A DNA stretch of 29,079 nucleotides, from the NCBI GenBank assembly GCA_050180235.1, contig JBFXEJ010000085.1, forward strand, positions 1-29,079, in the 5' to 3' direction. Shown piece by piece: positions 6,946 through 14,942 of this stretch (position 1 is the stretch's first letter; every line of letters begins with the position of its first letter). The notes beneath the pieces are model-generated. The model worked only from the letters and a program-made list of their open reading frames with translations. It was not told where the DNA came from and ran no database searches. The translations under genes were made by a program, and so were the position numbers. Source of the DNA: JAABRU01 sp050180235 (GTDB lineage Bacteria > Desulfobacterota > Desulfobacteria > Desulfobacterales > Desulfococcaceae).

Positions 6946-7751
6946 TTCCGGCTGTTTCAGCAGAAAATCTGATCTGCACATTGGACAGAAAAAGGATTCT
7001 GAACGGTCTTTGCTTTTCCGTATTTCAGGGCGATTTTTTCATTCTCATCGGCCCCAACGGTTCCGGCAAAACCACGCTGATGAAAGTGCTGTCCGGCATT
7101 CTCAATGCAGAGGGAACATTGCAGATACAGGGCAGATCTGTGAAGGATTTCCCGCGCAGGGAACTGGCCCGGAAGATTGCATTTGTTCCCCAGCAGATTT
7201 CCGATGATTTTCCCTTCACTGTCCGGGAAACCGTGGTGATGGGACGTTCGCCCCGTATGGGAATGCTGGGAATTGAAACACAGGCAGACAAAGATATGGC
7301 AGAGCAGGTAATGGAATTCACTGCTGTCGCACATCTGGCAGACCGGCATCTGAACCGTCTCAGCGGCGGCGAACTGCAAAGGGTTTTCATTGCAAGGGCT
7401 TTGTGTCAGGAACCGGAAATTCTGCTGCTGGATGAACCCACCGCATTTCTGGATTTGGCGCATCAGATTCAGATTATGGATATGCTGGAAAAACTCAGAA
7501 ATGAAAAAAATCTGACCATTGTGATGGTCTCCCACGATCTCAATCTCGCGGCCATGTATGGAACCCGTCTGGTGCTGATGAAACAGGGAAAAATTGTGTG
7601 CATGGGAACACCGGAAGAAGTGCTGACCTTTTCCACTTTGGAAAGAGTTTACGGATGTGTGCTTCTGGTGGATAAGAATCCTCTGAGCGGAGTTCCACGC
7701 ATTGTGCCGGTTCCCGGCAAATTTATAAAACTGCCTGAAAATGATATATAA
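6942..7751 (+). CDS. btuD: Cobalamin ABC transporter ATPase
   Basis: This 269-residue ABC ATPase has all motifs: Walker A GPNGSGKTT (37-45), Q-loop FVPQQ (81-85), signature LSGGELQR (140-147), Walker B LLLDEPTAFLD (161-171) and switch histidine in VSHDL (H198). It is the FepC/BtuD subtype that pairs with FecCD permeases, and drives import through the BtuC dimer. The start overlaps the btuC stop by four bases (ATGA). It is the last gene of the B12 operon; no terminator hairpin is obvious right after its stop. Confidence 0.94.
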   Translation: MIPAVSAENLICTLDRKRILNGLCFSVFQGDFFILIGPNGSGKTTLMKVLSGILNAEGTLQIQGRSVKDFPRRELARKIAFVPQQISDDFPFTVRETVVMGRSPRMGMLGIETQADKDMAEQVMEFTAVAHLADRHLNRLSGGELQRVFIARALCQEPEILLLDEPTAFLDLAHQIQIMDMLEKLRNEKNLTIVMVSHDLNLAAMYGTRLVLMKQGKIVCMGTPEEVLTFSTLERVYGCVLLVDKNPLSGVPRIVPVPGKFIKLPENDI

Positions 7752-8551
7752 CGTGAGTCCGAAGACTTACGATTTAAAATCAAATATATTAACCTTTAAA
7801 CAATTTTTGTGCCAAACACTAAATCGCTATTATATATTATTATTTTAAGTTATTACAGATTTGGCAATGATTATCCATTAGCCCTGTAATTTGATATTAA
7901 CAGATTGTAATCACGTTATAGTATGTTCATTCAGAATACCTACCCCTCTATGCCAGCAAACCTGGCGGATGTTTCATCTAAATCCCGGCATTTTCACTTC
8001 AAATCAGACATAAAAACCGCTGTCCCCTGAAAAATTTCCAAAAGAGAATACCCTTGCATTTTGGGACATAGGATCAAATCTGCTGCCCGGTTTTTCCAAA
8101 TCGGAGTGCTGTGATACCAATTCGCTATTGAATTTATACAATAATGTGAGTTGTTTCCTCTGTGTTCTCTGTGGTTTTTTTCTCTCTGTGTCCTCTGTGG
8201 GAAACCGAATCATAAGTATATTTTCAATGGAGAATTGGTATGAAAGAAAATTCTGCGTTTTTTGCGTTTAAAAAACTGTGCCTGGCAGCGGATTTGGCCC
8301 ATCGCCATTTTTTTCAGCAATCACGAACTTCTCCATGTCCGCAGAAAATTTCGGATGTCCGCCGGAAAAAAGGAAAACGGTTTCCGGCGAGTGAACGTTC
8401 ACATTCTGCGGGGATTTCTCAAAGTCCGGGGAAAAATTGAGGCGAAGGAAAGTCCGCAGACAGGTGTGATATTTCAGTCCGGGGCAGCGGAGAGCATCCC
8501 GGCATAATCCTGTTCCGGAAAAATAAGAAATAAATTCAGTATATTTTTTTA
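7752..8551. other. Gene-free stretch after the B12 operon
   Basis: About 800 bases contain no convincing gene. The first 170 are very AT-rich. A MITE-like element occupies 8114-8241. Open frames at 8240-8440 and 8262-8507 overlap each other in two frames, start in the element's terminal repeat or just after it, have no ribosome binding site and no recognisable domain, so I leave them out. Confidence 0.6.
8114..8241. repeat. MITE-like element with 19-bp terminal inverted repeats
   Basis: ATACCAATTCGCTATTGAA (8114-8132) and TTCAATGGAGAATTGGTAT (8223-8241) are inverted copies differing only in a three-base block. The interior is a double run of CCTCTGTG-TTCTCTGTGG / GTGTCCTCTGTGGG wording, complementary to a phrase at 4851-4866. 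There is no coding capacity, so any movement would need a transposase from elsewhere. Confidence 0.7.
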
Positions 8552-8580
8552 TTGAGAAACAGAAAATTCCATGCTATATC
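8552..8580 (+). promoter_or_regulatory. Candidate sigma-70 promoter upstream of the GEMM-like element
   Basis: TTGAGA (8552-8557) and TATATC (8575-8580) are separated by 17 bases. A start near 8587 would place the riboswitch-like structure about 40 bases into the leader of the first NHL-C13 gene. Match quality is moderate. Confidence 0.45.
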
Positions 8581-8626
8581 CACAATAAATAAATGAATGA
8601 ATGATATGTAAAAATTTTATCTGTGT

Positions 8627-8724
8627 TTTTTCTGCCAGAGCCAAACCTGCCGAGAGACGGGGACGGAAAGCCGCGGATCCGAAACGGACTGACATATCTT
8701 GATTTGAAGGATAGCCGGGCTGCC
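8627..8724 (+). ncRNA. GEMM-I-like (cyclic-dinucleotide) riboswitch candidate
   Basis: The order of blocks is that of the GEMM-I aptamer: GCCAAACC (8640-8647), a hairpin CTGCC-GAGA-GACGG with a GNRA loop, GGGACGGAAAGCC (compare the usual GGGACGCAAAGCC), a variable stem containing TCCGAAACGGA and ATCC/GGAT, then ATAGCCGGGCTGCC (8711-8724; compare AGCCGGGTTGCC). It overlaps a strong terminator just as GEMM expression platforms do, and lies 80 bases before a secreted-protein gene, a typical c-di-GMP target. Two departures: the base before CAAACC, the ligand-contacting G (c-di-GMP) or A (cGAMP) position, reads C by my alignment, and ACGCAAAG reads ACGGAAAG. It could be a variant, a decayed copy, or an unrelated leader. 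Confidence 0.55.
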
Positions 8725-8750
8725 TGAAAAAGGCAGCCCGGCTTTTTTTT
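8713..8750 (+). terminator. Strong intrinsic terminator in the leader of the first NHL-C13 gene
   Basis: AGCCGGGCTGCC (8713-8724) is the exact complement of GGCAGCCCGGCT (8732-8743) across a seven-base A-rich loop, followed by eight Ts to 8750. It lies 53 bases before the ATG at 8804 and shares its left arm with the end of the GEMM-like aptamer. CTGCC at 8632-8636 could instead pair with GGCAG at 8732-8736, so aptamer folding could open the terminator (an ON switch). Confidence 0.88.
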
Positions 8751-8803
8751 GGAAGAACATTCTCTGATAATTTTTCGTAAAACACTGGAAAAGGAGTTTT
8801 AAA

Positions 8804-11800
8804 ATGAATAGGTTACAAAAAAGCACACATTGTCTTCCCTTAATGTTTTTTTTCTTCTGTCTGTTTTTTGCAGGCCCGGATGATGCCTTCACACAGGAAG
8901 AATATATTTTTGAGCGAATGTGGCCTGAAAGACAGCAGCCGTGGTTTTTTTATCAACCATTCGATATTGCTTCAGACAATGAAGGGAATGTGTATGTGGC
9001 AGACTCAGGAAACAGCCGTATACACAAACTCAGCGCAAACGGTGAATTTCTTACTTCCTGGGGAGGATTCTGGTCATGGTGGGATACACCGGAAACAGAT
9101 GGTGACGGAAAATTTGACTGGCCGTCCGGCATTGCCTGTGATGCTGATGGCAATATTTATATAACAGACAGTTACAATCACAGAGTGCAGAAATTCGATG
9201 CCAATGGCAAATTTGTCAGCAAATGGGGAAAAAAAGGAATCGGAAACGGTGAATTTGACTGGCCTGCCGGAATTTCTGCTGACAAATCCGGGCATCTATA
9301 TGTTTTTGATACAAAAAATTACAGAATTCAGAAATTTGATTTACAGGGGAATTTCATACTGGCCTGGGGAAAAGAAGGGAGTGAAAACAGTGAATTTAAG
9401 GAACCTCCGGATTTGGATCCGAATGAGGGCAAATTTGCCGGTATTGCAGTGGGAACTGACGGAAATATCTATGCCGCGGATCGCGGAAATCACAGGATTC
9501 AGAAATTCAGTCCGGATGGAGTTTATCTGCATCAGTGGGGGCAGAAAGGATCTGTAGACGGACAGTTTGATCAGCCTTCGGGAATAGATACAGATTCTTC
9601 CGGAAATGTTTATGTTACAGACAGTTATCAGCATAGGATTCAGGTTTTCTCACAGGATGGCAACTATATAAGGCAATGGGGAAAATTGGGATATGAATAC
9701 GGAAATTTCAGGCTTCCCGAAGGAATTGCTGCTGATTTTCAGGGGAATATCTATGTGGCAGATACCCACAGCAGCCGGATTCAGAAATTTTCCGGTGATT
9801 ATTCATTTGTCACGTCATGGGGAACGCAGAGTGCCAAAGAGGGAGAATTTGCACAGCCGCATGGCCTTGCTGCAGATGCACAGGGAAATCTTTATGCAGT
9901 GGATAGGGGAAACGGACGGGTTCAGAAATTTGGAGCAACCGGCAACTATATCAGTCAGTTTGGAATGCCGGGGCATGAGGACGGGCAGTTATGGGAAGCA
10001 TCAGGAATTGCAAAGGACTTTTCCGGCAATTTTTATATTGCGGATACAAACAATTTCCGTATTCAGAAATTTGATCCGAACGGAAATTTTCTTATAAAAT
10101 GGGGAAGCAAAGGCACAGGAGACAGTCAGTTCACATGGCCCCTGGCCATAGCAGTTTCATCTGATTCCCATGTCTATGTCAGTGATTATGAAAATCACAA
10201 TATTCAGAAATTTGATTCAAACGGTGCCTTTGTCCTGCAATGGGGAGGATATGGCACTGAAGAGGGAAAATTCAATCATCCCATAGGACTGGCAGTTGAC
10301 AGTCTGGGATATGTGTATGCTGCGGATGCGGCAAACCACCGGGTGCAGAAGTTTGATCCCAACGGGCAGTTCATAAGAAAATGGGGACATGAGGGAACAG
10401 AACCTGAGGAATTCCTCTGGCCCGAAGGGATCTCTATTGATGCGGAAAATCATGTGTATGTGGCAGATAAGCGTAACAACCGGATTCAGAAATTCACTTC
10501 AGACGGGGTGTATGTCACGCTGTTCGGCGAAGCCGGCATTGATGCCGGAAAACTGAGCGGCCCGTCTTATCTGTGTGTGCATGGTCTGGGAGAAGAGCAA
10601 AAAATTTATGTGTCTGATACGCATAACAACAGGATTCAGATATTTAAACCCGCAGATCCAGCGAATCCGGTCAAAAAATCCAAAGCCATCATCGTGGCAG
10701 GCGGGGGGCCTTATCCGGGAAACAATCTCTGGAATGCCACACAGATGTGCGCCAATTTTGCCTACCGGGCTTTGCTGTATCAGGGATATGACAAAGATAC
10801 GGTATATTATCTTTCCCATGACACTGACCTTGATCTGGACGGCAACAAAGTTTTGGATGATGTGGATGCTGATGCCACGAATGCCAATCTGGAATCTGCA
10901 ATCAGAACATGGGCAGCGGATGCGCAGGATTTGTTTGTTTACATGGTGGATCACGGAGGAAACGGAACCTTCCGGATGCGGGAGTTTCAGATTCTGAAGG
11001 CCTCTAATCTGGATTCGTGGCTGGATAATCTGCAGGCCGTCATTCCCGGAAAGGTTGTTATGCTCTATGATGCCTGCCGTTCCGGAAGTTTCCTTTCACA
11101 GATCACACCGCCAACCGGAAAAGAAAGAGTTGTTGCCGCAAGTTCCGGGCCGGATCAGGCATCCGTGTTTGCAGCCGGAGGCACGGTTTCATTCTCATTT
11201 GTTTTCTGGGGCCATATGTTCAACGGGGAAAATTTTTACACATCCTATGTCCGGGCCTCACAGGCAATGGCACTGTCCTGGTCACAGACTGCCCTGATTG
11301 ACGCAAACGGAAACGGAACTGAAAATGAAACCGGGGATTTGAATCTTGCACAGACTGTGAAAATCGGCACTGAAACCCTTTTCGCCGGGGATATGCCGTC
11401 CATTCAGAGCGTGTCTCCGCCCCAGAGTCTTGAAGGGGAAACCACTGCCCTGCTGTACGCGGAAAATGTCATTGATGCAGACGGCATCAGTCATGTGTGG
11501 GCTGTCATCACACCTCCGGATTATTCTTCCGGATCGTCCGAAAACCCTGTCAGCGACCTTCCGGTATGCGATCTGCTTCCGGTGAGTGACAGCCGCTATG
11601 AGGCCCTGTGCAAAGGATTCACCGCTATGGGAACATACAGCATCGCAATTTACGCCAGAGACGGACTGAGTGTCATGGGTCTGCCCGTACAGACCGAAGT
11701 GATTCAGGCAAAGGGAACTGTCAAAGGCGACATAGACGGCACTGACAGTCTGACAAGTCTTGCGGATGCAGTTATTGCCCTGAAAGTGCTTGCGGGAGCG

Positions 11801-11917
11801 GACACATCCGGACTTATCCGCTCTGATTATGCCGCATCAAAGGTTGATGTCAACGGTGATAATGCCGTGGGAATGGAGGAAGCGGTTTACATTCTCCGCA
11901 AAGTGGCGGGCTTGTAA
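8804..11917 (+). CDS. Secreted NHL-propeller / C13-like cysteine peptidase / dockerin-like protein, copy 1
   Basis: 1037 residues, with AAGGAG eight bases before the ATG. A signal peptide covers about 1-30 (cleavage before QEEYIFERMWP, a phrase kept in all paralogues). Twelve NHL repeats (pattern N-hY-V-A-D-x-x-N-x-R-I-Q-K-F) fill about 45-620, enough for two six-bladed propellers. Residues about 625-820 are a peptidase C13 (legumain/caspase-like) domain starting KAIIVAGGGPYPG, with H717 in VDHGG and C758 in YDACRSGSF, 41 residues apart as in legumain. Asp-rich loops (DLDLDGNKVLDDVD and, near 833, DANGNGTENETGD) suggest calcium binding. An Ig-like region follows, then a dockerin-like module (about 972-1037) with GDIDGTDSL..LADAVIALKVLAG and DVNGDNAVGMEEAV halves. 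Likely an exported calcium-dependent endopeptidase; substrate unknown. It follows the GEMM-like switch and terminator. Domain calls are from motifs. Confidence 0.82.
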   Translation: MNRLQKSTHCLPLMFFFFCLFFAGPDDAFTQEEYIFERMWPERQQPWFFYQPFDIASDNEGNVYVADSGNSRIHKLSANGEFLTSWGGFWSWWDTPETDGDGKFDWPSGIACDADGNIYITDSYNHRVQKFDANGKFVSKWGKKGIGNGEFDWPAGISADKSGHLYVFDTKNYRIQKFDLQGNFILAWGKEGSENSEFKEPPDLDPNEGKFAGIAVGTDGNIYAADRGNHRIQKFSPDGVYLHQWGQKGSVDGQFDQPSGIDTDSSGNVYVTDSYQHRIQVFSQDGNYIRQWGKLGYEYGNFRLPEGIAADFQGNIYVADTHSSRIQKFSGDYSFVTSWGTQSAKEGEFAQPHGLAADAQGNLYAVDRGNGRVQKFGATGNYISQFGMPGHEDGQLWEASGIAKDFSGNFYIADTNNFRIQKFDPNGNFLIKWGSKGTGDSQFTWPLAIAVSSDSHVYVSDYENHNIQKFDSNGAFVLQWGGYGTEEGKFNHPIGLAVDSLGYVYAADAANHRVQKFDPNGQFIRKWGHEGTEPEEFLWPEGISIDAENHVYVADKRNNRIQKFTSDGVYVTLFGEAGIDAGKLSGPSYLCVHGLGEEQKIYVSDTHNNRIQIFKPADPANPVKKSKAIIVAGGGPYPGNNLWNATQMCANFAYRALLYQGYDKDTVYYLSHDTDLDLDGNKVLDDVDADATNANLESAIRTWAADAQDLFVYMVDHGGNGTFRMREFQILKASNLDSWLDNLQAVIPGKVVMLYDACRSGSFLSQITPPTGKERVVAASSGPDQASVFAAGGTVSFSFVFWGHMFNGENFYTSYVRASQAMALSWSQTALIDANGNGTENETGDLNLAQTVKIGTETLFAGDMPSIQSVSPPQSLEGETTALLYAENVIDADGISHVWAVITPPDYSSGSSENPVSDLPVCDLLPVSDSRYEALCKGFTAMGTYSIAIYARDGLSVMGLPVQTEVIQAKGTVKGDIDGTDSLTSLADAVIALKVLAGADTSGLIRSDYAASKVDVNGDNAVGMEEAVYILRKVAGL

Positions 11918-12042
11918 GATTGCAGTGTTGCAAAAGCGGAGCGCTGCCCGCCATTTTTTCTGCCGGTGAATAACCTGCGGATTCATCCGCAGGCTGTTTC
12001 CTGAAAATCCGTATTCAGACAAAAAACCAAAAGGAGGCATTT
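11918..12042 (+). repeat. Spacer repeat, copy 1 (with 8-bp hairpin)
   Basis: These 125 bases recur without visible change at 14818-14942 and with very few changes at 17991-18116. They begin GATTGCAGTGTTGCAAAAGC, hold a hairpin CCTGCGGA-TTCA-TCCGCAGG (11974-11993) with no T run behind it, and end in the ribosome binding site AAAAGGAGGC. The weak hairpin suggests processing or partial termination between co-transcribed genes. Confidence 0.85.
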
Positions 12043-14817
12043 ATGAAGACAGTATCAAGAAAAAGAAGTTACGCATTGGTGAGTTTCGTTTCATGTGTTC
12101 TCTTCCTGATTTCCCTTCCCGTATCCGCCTTTTCCCAGGAAGAATACGTTTTTGAGCGCATGTGGCCTGCCTTACAGCAGCCGTGGTATTTTAAATGGCC
12201 TAGAGGAGTCGCAGTTGACAGGTTCGGAAATGTGTATGTGGCGGATACGAATAACCATCGTATCCAGAAATTCGGGATGGACGGTACTTTTATTACAAAA
12301 TGGGGAAGTAAAGGGGCCGGGGCCGGGCAGTTTAATAGGCCAGAAGGAATATGCGCAGACCCGGACGGAAATGTATATGTTGCGGATGCGGCAAATCACA
12401 GGGTTCAGAAGTTCAGCCCGGACGGTGTTTTCGTCACAACATGGGGCAGCTATGGTTCCGGAGACGGGCAGTTCAGGTATCCAAACAGAATAACCGCCGA
12501 CCAAAGCGGAAGTGTATATGTGGCGGATTACTATACCGACCGCATCCAGAAATTCAGCCCGGACGGTATTTTCATCTCAGTCAGCTATGGTTCCGGGGAG
12601 TTGCTGTTCCGAAGCGCACGAGACCAAAGCGGAAATATATATGTGGCGGATACATACGACCAATGCATAAATAAATTCAGTCCGGACGGTACCTTTATTA
12701 CAAAATGGGGAAGTGAGGGTTACGGGAAGGGGCAGTTCGTTCATCCAAACGGAATAACCGCAGATCCAAGCGGAAATGTCTTTGTGGCAGACAGTTATAA
12801 CAACCATATCCAGAAGTTTGGTTCGGACGGCACTTTCATTGCAAAATGGGGAAGATATGGTTCCGGGGACGGACAGTTCCGTTATCCATCCGGAATAACC
12901 ATAGATCCAAGCGGAAACCTGTATGTGGCGGATACAGAAAACCACCGTATACAGAAATTCGGTCCGGACGGTACGTTTATTACAAAATGGGGGAGTAAAG
13001 GGGATGGGGATGGGCAGTTCAGTTATCCACGCGGTATAAGCGCAGACCCGGGTGGAAATATCTATGTGAAGGATACAGCGAACCACCGCATACAGAAATT
13101 CAGTACGGACGGCACGTTTATCACAAAATGGGGAAGTAAAGGAGACGGGGACGGGCAGTTCAGTTTTCCGGAATTAAGCTTAAGCGCAGACCCAAGCGGA
13201 ATAACCACAGATCCAGGCGGAAATGTGTATGTGGCGGATTCAGGCAACGACCGTATCCAGAAATTCGGAACGAACGGCAATTTTATTGCAAAATGGGGAA
13301 GTACGGGGTCCGGGGATGGGCAATTCAGTTTTCCACGCGGAATAACCTCAGACTTAAGCGGAAATGTATATGTGGCGGAAAGATATAACCATCGCATCCA
13401 GAAATTCGGTACTGACGGAACTTTCATCACAAAGTTCGGAAAATTCGGTTCCGATCCGGGAATGCTGAATGAACCACTCCAATTATATGTGAATGCACAA
13501 CGTGTTGTATATATCTCAGATAACGAAAATAACCGGATTCAGGTTTTCAAACCGCTTGAGCCTCCGGCAAGAAAAAACAAAGCCATTATCGTGGCAGGCG
13601 GCGGTCCCTATCCCGGAAACAATCTCTGGGACGCGACCCGCATGTGCGCCAATTTTGCATACCGTGCCCTGACCTACCAGGGATACACCAAAGACACGAT
13701 TTATTACATTTCCCATGATTTCAGCAAACTGGATCTGGACAGCAACGGCATTATGGATGACGTGGATGCCGATGCCGCAAATGCCAGTCTGGAATATGCT
13801 GTCAAAACATGGGGTGCTGATGCTCAGGATCTGTTTATTTACATGGTGGATCACGGCGGTGCCGGAACTTTTGTGATGCGGGAATTTCAACTGCTGAAGG
13901 CTTCTGATTTGGATGCGTGGCTGGACAGTGTTCAGGCTGTCATTCCCGGAAAAATTGTTCTGCTGTATGATGCCTGCCGTTCCGGAAGTTTTCTTTCACA
14001 GATCACACCCCCCACCGGAAAAGAAAGAGTGGTTGCCTCAAGTTCCGGGCCGGATCAGGCATCCGTGTTTGCGGCCGGAGGTTCGGTTTCCTTTTCCTTC
14101 ACCTTCTGGGGACACATGTTCAACGGTGAAAGCTTTTACACATCCTATGTCCGGGCCTCACAGGCAATGGCACTGTCCTGGTCACAGACTGCCCTGATTG
14201 ACGCAAACGGAAACGGAACTGAAAATGAAACAGAGGATATAAATCTTGCCCAGACGGTAAAAATCGGCAACGAAACCCTTTTCGCCGGGGATATTCCCAG
14301 AATTGAAAAAGTATCTCCTTCCCAGACGCTTGAGGGGGAAACCTCGGCCCTGCTGTACGCGGAAAATGTCATTGATGCAGACGGCATCAGTCATGTGTGG
14401 GCTGTCATCACACCGCCGGATTATTCTTCCGGATCGTCCGAAAATCCTGTCAGCGACCTTCCGGTATGCGATCTGCTTCCGGTGAGTGACAGCCGCTATG
14501 AGGCCCTGTGCAAAGGATTCACCGCTGAGGGAACCTACAATATAGCGGTATACGCCAGAGACGGGCTGAGTGTCATGGGTCTGCCGAAACAGACCGAAGT
14601 GATTCAGGCAAAGGGAATTGTCAAAGGCGACATAGACGGCACTGACAGTCTGACGACTCTTGCGGATGCAGTTATTGCCCTGAAAGTGCTGGCAGATACG
14701 GACACATCCGGACTTATCCGCTCTGATTATGCCGCATCAAAGGTTGATGTCAACGGTGATAATGCCGTGGGAATGGAGGAAGCGGTTTACATTCTCCGCA
14801 AAGTGGCGGGCTTGTAA
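12043..14817 (+). CDS. Secreted NHL-propeller / C13-like peptidase / dockerin-like protein, copy 2
   Basis: 924 residues, the shortest of the NHL-C13 proteins, with AAAGGAGGC before the ATG. Signal peptide about 1-31 (hydrophobic FVSCVLFLISLPVSAFS). It has ten NHL repeats instead of twelve, most with the same TFITKWGSKG-DGQF linker. One linker near residue 380 holds an internal duplication (LSADPSGITTDPGG), and repeat 3 is shortened. The C13-like domain starts near residue 510, with dyad H604 and C645. The Ig-like and dockerin-like modules (about 859-924) are nearly identical to copy 1, at DNA level too, including the final about 120 coding bases. Expected role as for copy 1; the different propeller surface implies a different binding partner or substrate. 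Spacing of 125 bases on each side suggests a single transcript with its neighbours. Confidence 0.82.
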   Translation: MKTVSRKRSYALVSFVSCVLFLISLPVSAFSQEEYVFERMWPALQQPWYFKWPRGVAVDRFGNVYVADTNNHRIQKFGMDGTFITKWGSKGAGAGQFNRPEGICADPDGNVYVADAANHRVQKFSPDGVFVTTWGSYGSGDGQFRYPNRITADQSGSVYVADYYTDRIQKFSPDGIFISVSYGSGELLFRSARDQSGNIYVADTYDQCINKFSPDGTFITKWGSEGYGKGQFVHPNGITADPSGNVFVADSYNNHIQKFGSDGTFIAKWGRYGSGDGQFRYPSGITIDPSGNLYVADTENHRIQKFGPDGTFITKWGSKGDGDGQFSYPRGISADPGGNIYVKDTANHRIQKFSTDGTFITKWGSKGDGDGQFSFPELSLSADPSGITTDPGGNVYVADSGNDRIQKFGTNGNFIAKWGSTGSGDGQFSFPRGITSDLSGNVYVAERYNHRIQKFGTDGTFITKFGKFGSDPGMLNEPLQLYVNAQRVVYISDNENNRIQVFKPLEPPARKNKAIIVAGGGPYPGNNLWDATRMCANFAYRALTYQGYTKDTIYYISHDFSKLDLDSNGIMDDVDADAANASLEYAVKTWGADAQDLFIYMVDHGGAGTFVMREFQLLKASDLDAWLDSVQAVIPGKIVLLYDACRSGSFLSQITPPTGKERVVASSSGPDQASVFAAGGSVSFSFTFWGHMFNGESFYTSYVRASQAMALSWSQTALIDANGNGTENETEDINLAQTVKIGNETLFAGDIPRIEKVSPSQTLEGETSALLYAENVIDADGISHVWAVITPPDYSSGSSENPVSDLPVCDLLPVSDSRYEALCKGFTAEGTYNIAVYARDGLSVMGLPKQTEVIQAKGIVKGDIDGTDSLTTLADAVIALKVLADTDTSGLIRSDYAASKVDVNGDNAVGMEEAVYILRKVAGL

Positions 14818-14942
14818 GATTGCAGTGTTGCAAAAGCGGAGCGCTGCCCGCCATTTTTTCTGCCGGTGAATAACCTGCGGATTCATCCGCAGGCTGTTTC
14901 CTGAAAATCCGTATTCAGACAAAAAACCAAAAGGAGGCATTT
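14818..14942 (+). repeat. Spacer repeat, copy 2
   Basis: Same 125-base sequence as 11918-12042, with the hairpin at 14874-14893 and the ribosome binding site AAAAGGAGGC at its end. Identity extends backwards into the end of the preceding gene and forwards into the signal-peptide codons of the next. Confidence 0.85.

Noticed and set aside
8004..8213. 69-codon minus-strand frame (MIRFPTEDTERKKPQRTQRK...)
   Set aside because: The charged N-terminus is the translation of the repetitive CTCTGTG interior of the MITE-like element.
8240..8507. Two overlapping small plus-strand frames before the GEMM-like element
   Set aside because: They overlap in different frames, one starts in a terminal repeat, and neither has a ribosome binding site or recognisable domain.
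11974..11993. Spacer hairpins as terminators between the protease genes
   Set aside because: The 8-bp stem is followed by CTGTTTCC, not a T run, so I annotate a repeat with a hairpin and do not claim termination.
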